Source of the DNA: Nitrospinota bacterium
GTDB taxonomy: Bacteria > Nitrospinota_A > UBA7883 > JACRLM01
Assembly: GCA_015231995.1 (NCBI GenBank)
Contig: JADGAO010000039.1
Coordinates: 1-18,280 of the forward strand
Direction of reading: 5' to 3'
Length of the DNA: 18,280 nt
How positions within the stretch are numbered: the first letter of the stretch is position 1; each line of letters begins with the position of its first letter. Shown here in pieces: positions 15,386 through 18,280 of the stretch. The position numbers and the translations under genes were made by a program. Under the pieces are notes generated by a model. The model saw only the letters and a program-made list of their open reading frames with translations, did no database searches and had not been told where the DNA came from.

Positions 15386-15625
15386 TTGTCATTCTGAGCA
15401 ACGCATTGTCATTCTAAACCCTTCGAAGGACTCAGGGTAAACTCCGCGTAGCGAAGTGAAGAATCTATCAGAGTTTGTCATTCTGAGCCCAGCGAAGAAT
15501 CTATCAAAAGAATAATTTATTCTACTTTGATCCTTCGGTCGCAAAGCTCCCTCAGGATGACAAAAAGAGGGATATCTCAGCAATCCTGATCCTTCGGTCG
15601 CCAACGCTCCTTCAGGATGACAAAA
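15386..15625. repeat. Cluster of palindromic MITE-like repeats
   Basis: The 307-bp gap between the convergent GH57 gene and pgeF is nearly filled by this family. It starts with two close left ends (TTGTCATTCTGAGC, then TTGTCATTCTAAACC). A second left end with GAAGAATCTATC (15478-15505) is joined to the AT-rich centre GAATAATTTATTC. The right end (CTCAGGATGACAAAA) is followed by a second right-end copy (TGATCCTTCGGTCGCC...TTCAGGATGACAAAA). The mix suggests nested insertions or recombination. The AAATCGTTTGATTACG after it is shared with the 10.2-kb locus. The palindromes may serve as terminators for both genes. Confidence 0.72.
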
Positions 15626-15673
15626 TATGGAAATCGTTTGATTACGCGAAGAACTCACCGGCGAGCTAACGTC

Positions 15674-16426
15674 TCACCTTATCATCACGCCGGTAAGAAA
15701 CCTCCCCGTCACTTTCCCGTCTTTGCGATATGAAAAAAACGACCGGTTTTCGCAAGAGGCGCATATCCCGCAATCCGTGACGTTTTCAGGTTTCACTCCG
15801 GCGGATACGAGCTGGCGCATATTGGCTCCAACAATGTCCAGATGTCTTCCGTCAGCGCCGCCGCAACATGAGTCAAACCGCTTAGCCGTATCCTCGTCCA
15901 CCTCGTAGCAACATCGCCGTATCCCCGGCCCGATAGCCGCCGCCAAACTTGACGGGTCGCAGTTGAAACGTGCGGCCAGCAGGGCGATGGCCTTTGCGGT
16001 TATTCCAAGCTCCGTGCTACGCCTCCCTGCGTGAATCACGCAGGCGGCGGCTCCCGATGGGTTAACAATGATTATCGGCAGGCAGTCCGCAGTGCGCACT
16101 CCAACTGCGATACCGGGCGTGGCGACGATAACAGCGTCCGCCTCAACCTCTCCAGGCGTCCCGCCACCGTCCACGATAGCGATTGTGTCCTGATGAACCT
16201 GCCGTGGAGTCCACAACTTTTCGATTCCCATGGCGCGATTGATACGCGCAAGGTTTTCGCGGACGTTTGCCGGGTTGTCGCCGCCGTTAGAGTCGGTGTT
16301 TAACGAGTCGTATGGCGCGGGGCTTACGCCGCCGTTTCTGCCTGTGACGAAATTGAGAAAACGGGATTCGCTAAACCCATCGAACGTGTATATTTCCGGC
16401 TCCACGCCGTTTATGCGTTTAAACAA
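15674..16426 (-). CDS. pgeF: Peptidoglycan editing factor PgeF (laccase-domain, YfiH family)
   Basis: PgeF-type proteins remove mis-added L-serine from the muropeptide precursor UDP-MurNAc-L-Ser. The family was earlier called polyphenol oxidase/laccase and also described as purine-nucleoside active. The 250-aa protein carries the zinc-site residues expected for the fold: H78 (RQVHQD), C115 (TADCLP) and H132 (IHAGRRS). The last motif is usually HAGWRG, so W and G are replaced here. A TTG at 16426 is chosen as start: GGAG lies 7 nt before it, it gives a normal family length, and it overlaps the end of the upstream radical SAM gene by 8 nt. The reading frame stays open for another 104 codons upstream, but that part only covers the radical SAM gene. 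A GTG at 16405 is a weaker choice without a ribosome site. Confidence 0.85.
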   Translation of the reverse strand: MFKRINGVEPEIYTFDGFSESRFLNFVTGRNGGVSPAPYDSLNTDSNGGDNPANVRENLARINRAMGIEKLWTPRQVHQDTIAIVDGGGTPGEVEADAVIVATPGIAVGVRTADCLPIIIVNPSGAAACVIHAGRRSTELGITAKAIALLAARFNCDPSSLAAAIGPGIRRCCYEVDEDTAKRFDSCCGGADGRHLDIVGANMRQLVSAGVKPENVTDCGICASCENRSFFSYRKDGKVTGRFLTGVMIR

Positions 16427-18200
16427 TCTTTTTCTCCGTGAAACATACGCCGTCAAAACTACCGCACCGCCTGCACTCTTCGCCTGGCGGGGGGCATTCC
16501 GGCGTGACTTTCCCTGCGAGGCTTTTGCCCATCTCTTTTTCAAGGTAGCCTTCGCGCAGACCGTGGTCAATAAACGACCAGGGAAGAGTCTCCCCGTCCG
16601 GTTTTCTCCGATCCGTAAAAAATGCCGGGTCAACAGCCGATTTTCGCATTGCGGCTCTCCAATCGCCGTCCGTCTCGTATGCTGTTTGCAGAATGTCCGC
16701 AACCCTTCTGTCACCGACGGATAGAAGAGCGTGAACATAACTTGTCCGGGCAGAGCCTGTGTGGACTGTGACGTTTGGAATTGCCCGCAGAGTGCGTGTG
16801 ACGGCGCGGAGTTTTTTCTCCAGAATTTTCACGCCGCCAAAAGGCTCCCGTTCAAAAGGTGTTGCCGGTTTGGGGACGAACGCATCCACGCCGACGGTGA
16901 TGGAGCCGAGCGTCCCGCGTTCCCGCGATGTATCTACGATGGCGAGCCGTATTTTTTCCACAAGTGCGGGGATCATCGTCACGTCCTCGTCCGTCTCCCC
17001 CGGCAGGCCGATGAGGAAGTAGAGTTTCAGGTTGAACGGCCCTGCTCGCCCGATCATGCGGACGGCATTGAGTATCGTCTCCTCCGGCAAAACTTTGTTG
17101 ACCTTCATCCGCAGGCTTTCGGAGCCGGCCTCCGGCGCGACGGTGACTGTGTGGAGGCCGCCTTTTGCAAGGTTGGCGAGCAGGGTGTCCGTAAGCTTGT
17201 CGAGCCGCAGGGACGAGACGGAGAAGTCGCCGCCCCGTTCCACGATGTATCCGAAAATCTTTTCGATCTCCGGGTGATCGCCCACCGCCGACCCCAACAG
17301 GCCGATGCGTCCCTTGAGCTTCAATCCACGTTCGATGGCTGAGAGTATCGCGTCGGTATTCGTGTGTCGTGTGGGGCGGTAGACGTAACCTGCGGCGCAG
17401 AACCGGCAATGCTTCCCGCATCCTTTGCCGACCTCGACAAGGTACATCCCCCCGAAAACCGTATCGTCCGTCTGGATGACGCTTTCGTTTGGGTGTTGGG
17501 CGAAATCCCTGTTCCATCCCCGTTCAACTCTTGGCGGGAAACCATCGGCGGTTTCGTATCTCGCAATCGCGCCGTCATCTCCATAAACCGGAGCGTACGC
17601 GGAAGGGATGTAAACACCCGGAATTTGCGCGAACGATTTATAGTTACGCAGTCCGTCACGGAGCAGGGCCTCCACAAGCTTATCAATAACACCCTCCGCC
17701 TCGCCGATCACGGCCACGTCAATGAAAGGGGCGACAGGTTCCGGGTTGAGCGTGACGGATATTCCACCGGCGATAATTAGCGGGTCGTTTTTCCCTCTAT
17801 CGCGCAACGGGATATGGGTTGTGTCGAGAACCCTGAGGACGTTTATCAAGTCCGCCTCGAACGTGATGGAGAATGCGATCACGTCGAATTCGTCTATCGG
17901 GGTTTGCGACTCGATGGTGACGATGGGGTAATTATTGGCTTTGTTCCGGTTTCTTCCGGCAGGCTCGACAAAAGCCCGTTCGCAAACCACATCGTCATGG
18001 ATGTTGAGCAAGGCTTGAACCTTAAGGAATCCCAGGTTGCTCATGCCAATCTCGTAAGAGTTCGGATAGACCAGCGCTATTTTGAGCCGTCCGGCGTGAT
18101 CTTTGACGACGGTTCCACGCTCACGCTCAAGGCGGGCGCGGGCGATTTGTCTGGCCTGTTTCAGCGTGGAGCTTTTGGAAGCTCCAGATGAGGCTCTCAA
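16419..18200 (-). CDS. B12-binding radical SAM protein (TIGR03960-like)
   Basis: This 593-aa protein has an N-terminal cobalamin-binding-type Rossmann domain (about residues 40-180, with YPNSYEIGMSNLGF and GGISVTLNPEP). A radical SAM barrel follows, whose iron-sulfur motif is C261-x3-C265-x2-C268 in GCGKHCRFC. Further barrel motifs include APEAGSESLR and FLIGLPGETDED. A C-terminal cysteine group (CPPPGEECRRCGSFDGVCF) may hold a second metal site. It resembles the TIGR03960 family of B12-dependent radical SAM proteins, whose substrate is not known to me. Start is TTG at 18200 with AAGGGGGG six nt upstream, which lies in a repeat hairpin; no better start precedes the conserved region. Its stop overlaps the pgeF start, so the two are coupled. 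Confidence 0.88.
   Translation of the reverse strand: MRASSGASKSSTLKQARQIARARLERERGTVVKDHAGRLKIALVYPNSYEIGMSNLGFLKVQALLNIHDDVVCERAFVEPAGRNRNKANNYPIVTIESQTPIDEFDVIAFSITFEADLINVLRVLDTTHIPLRDRGKNDPLIIAGGISVTLNPEPVAPFIDVAVIGEAEGVIDKLVEALLRDGLRNYKSFAQIPGVYIPSAYAPVYGDDGAIARYETADGFPPRVERGWNRDFAQHPNESVIQTDDTVFGGMYLVEVGKGCGKHCRFCAAGYVYRPTRHTNTDAILSAIERGLKLKGRIGLLGSAVGDHPEIEKIFGYIVERGGDFSVSSLRLDKLTDTLLANLAKGGLHTVTVAPEAGSESLRMKVNKVLPEETILNAVRMIGRAGPFNLKLYFLIGLPGETDEDVTMIPALVEKIRLAIVDTSRERGTLGSITVGVDAFVPKPATPFEREPFGGVKILEKKLRAVTRTLRAIPNVTVHTGSARTSYVHALLSVGDRRVADILQTAYETDGDWRAAMRKSAVDPAFFTDRRKPDGETLPWSFIDHGLREGYLEKEMGKSLAGKVTPECPPPGEECRRCGSFDGVCFTEKKIV
18168..18185 (-). promoter_or_regulatory. Hairpin at the 5' end of the radical SAM gene
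   Basis: GGAGCTT and AAGCTCC (7 bp, loop of 4) lie at codons 6-11 of the gene. In mRNA the stem would sit just downstream of the TTG start. It may lower or tune initiation, or be a chance feature of coding sequence. Confidence 0.25.
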
Positions 18201-18206
18201 TACTCG

Positions 18207-18275
18207 CCCCCCTTAGAAAGGGGGGCCGCAACGAAGTTGCGAGGGGGTTTAATTAGCCCCCTGACAAGGGGGCAG
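18207..18275. repeat. Cluster of G/C-run hairpins at the window end
   Basis: Three stems follow one another: CCCCCCTT/AAGGGGGG (18207-18225, loop of 3), CGCAAC/GTTGCG (18228-18242) and AGGGGG/CCCCCT around TTTAATTAG. A further CCCCCT-GACA-AGGGGG lies near 18257-18272. The array begins six bases before the radical SAM start and supplies its ribosome-site-like sequence. It looks like a third intergenic repeat type, cut by the window edge. Confidence 0.6.
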
Positions 18276-18280
18276 TGAGC

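Noticed and set aside
15389..15658. 89-codon frame in the gap between the GH57 gene and pgeF
   Set aside because: Its translation (CHPEGAL and PEGALRP repeats) comes from the palindromic DNA repeats, not from a gene. Frames at 8370-8674 are rejected for the same reason.
16427..16738. N-terminal extension of pgeF by about 104 codons
   Set aside because: It only reads the radical SAM gene in another frame. The TTG at 16426 has a good ribosome site and gives the usual family length.

Overview
The window looks like chromosomal DNA of a diderm (Gram-negative) bacterium, moderately GC-rich in its coding parts. It carries a GDP-mannose 4,6-dehydratase and a KdsD/KpsF-type arabinose-5-phosphate isomerase, which are LPS or capsule sugar genes. 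It also has a ComM-type ATPase, a FYDLN-like zinc ribbon protein, and a Rho_N/DUF4912 protein beside a GH57 alpha-glucan branching enzyme. That mix, and the intergenic repeats of the form GTCATTCTGA...GAAGAATCT, would fit a Deltaproteobacteria-, Nitrospirota- or Nitrospinota-like lineage. The lineage is inference; no rRNA or other decisive marker is present.

Layout. (1) 150-2213 (+): gmd and kdsD, 15 bp apart, probably one envelope-sugar operon. (2) 2214-3820 (+): a long AT-richer gap with a 170-bp inverted-repeat element, a perfect 13-bp hairpin, a possible 11-codon leader ORF and a stem-loop, followed by a DUF948 gene and two YtxH genes. The second YtxH gene arose by a roughly 281-bp tandem duplication that cut off the C-terminus of the first copy. 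(3) 4005-7974 (-): a zinc-ribbon gene, then dnaE (DNA polymerase III alpha). (4) 8467-9996 (-): comM, with a good sigma-70-like promoter. (5) 10557-15366 (+): maf and coaE (overlapping), then the DUF4912 protein and the GH57 branching enzyme. (6) 15674-18200 (-): a B12-binding radical SAM gene and pgeF, overlapping and translationally coupled, both starting with TTG.

Most genes are housekeeping: replication, nucleotide-pool cleaning (Maf), CoA synthesis, peptidoglycan-precursor editing (PgeF) and glycogen branching. The accessory signal is between genes. Imperfect palindromic, MITE-like repeats sit in the gaps at 2.4, 8.2, 10.1 and 15.4 kb, and a second family of CCCTCTCCC/GGGAGAGGG hairpins lies at 7.5 and 10.3-10.5 kb, with a related cluster at the window end.

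I see no CRISPR array, tRNA, rRNA, phage module or intact transposase. No clear new defence-type system is present. The best candidates for something under-described are the Rho_N/histone-H1-like/DUF4912 protein linked to GH57, the remodelled DUF948-YtxH locus with its structured leader, and the palindromic repeat family.
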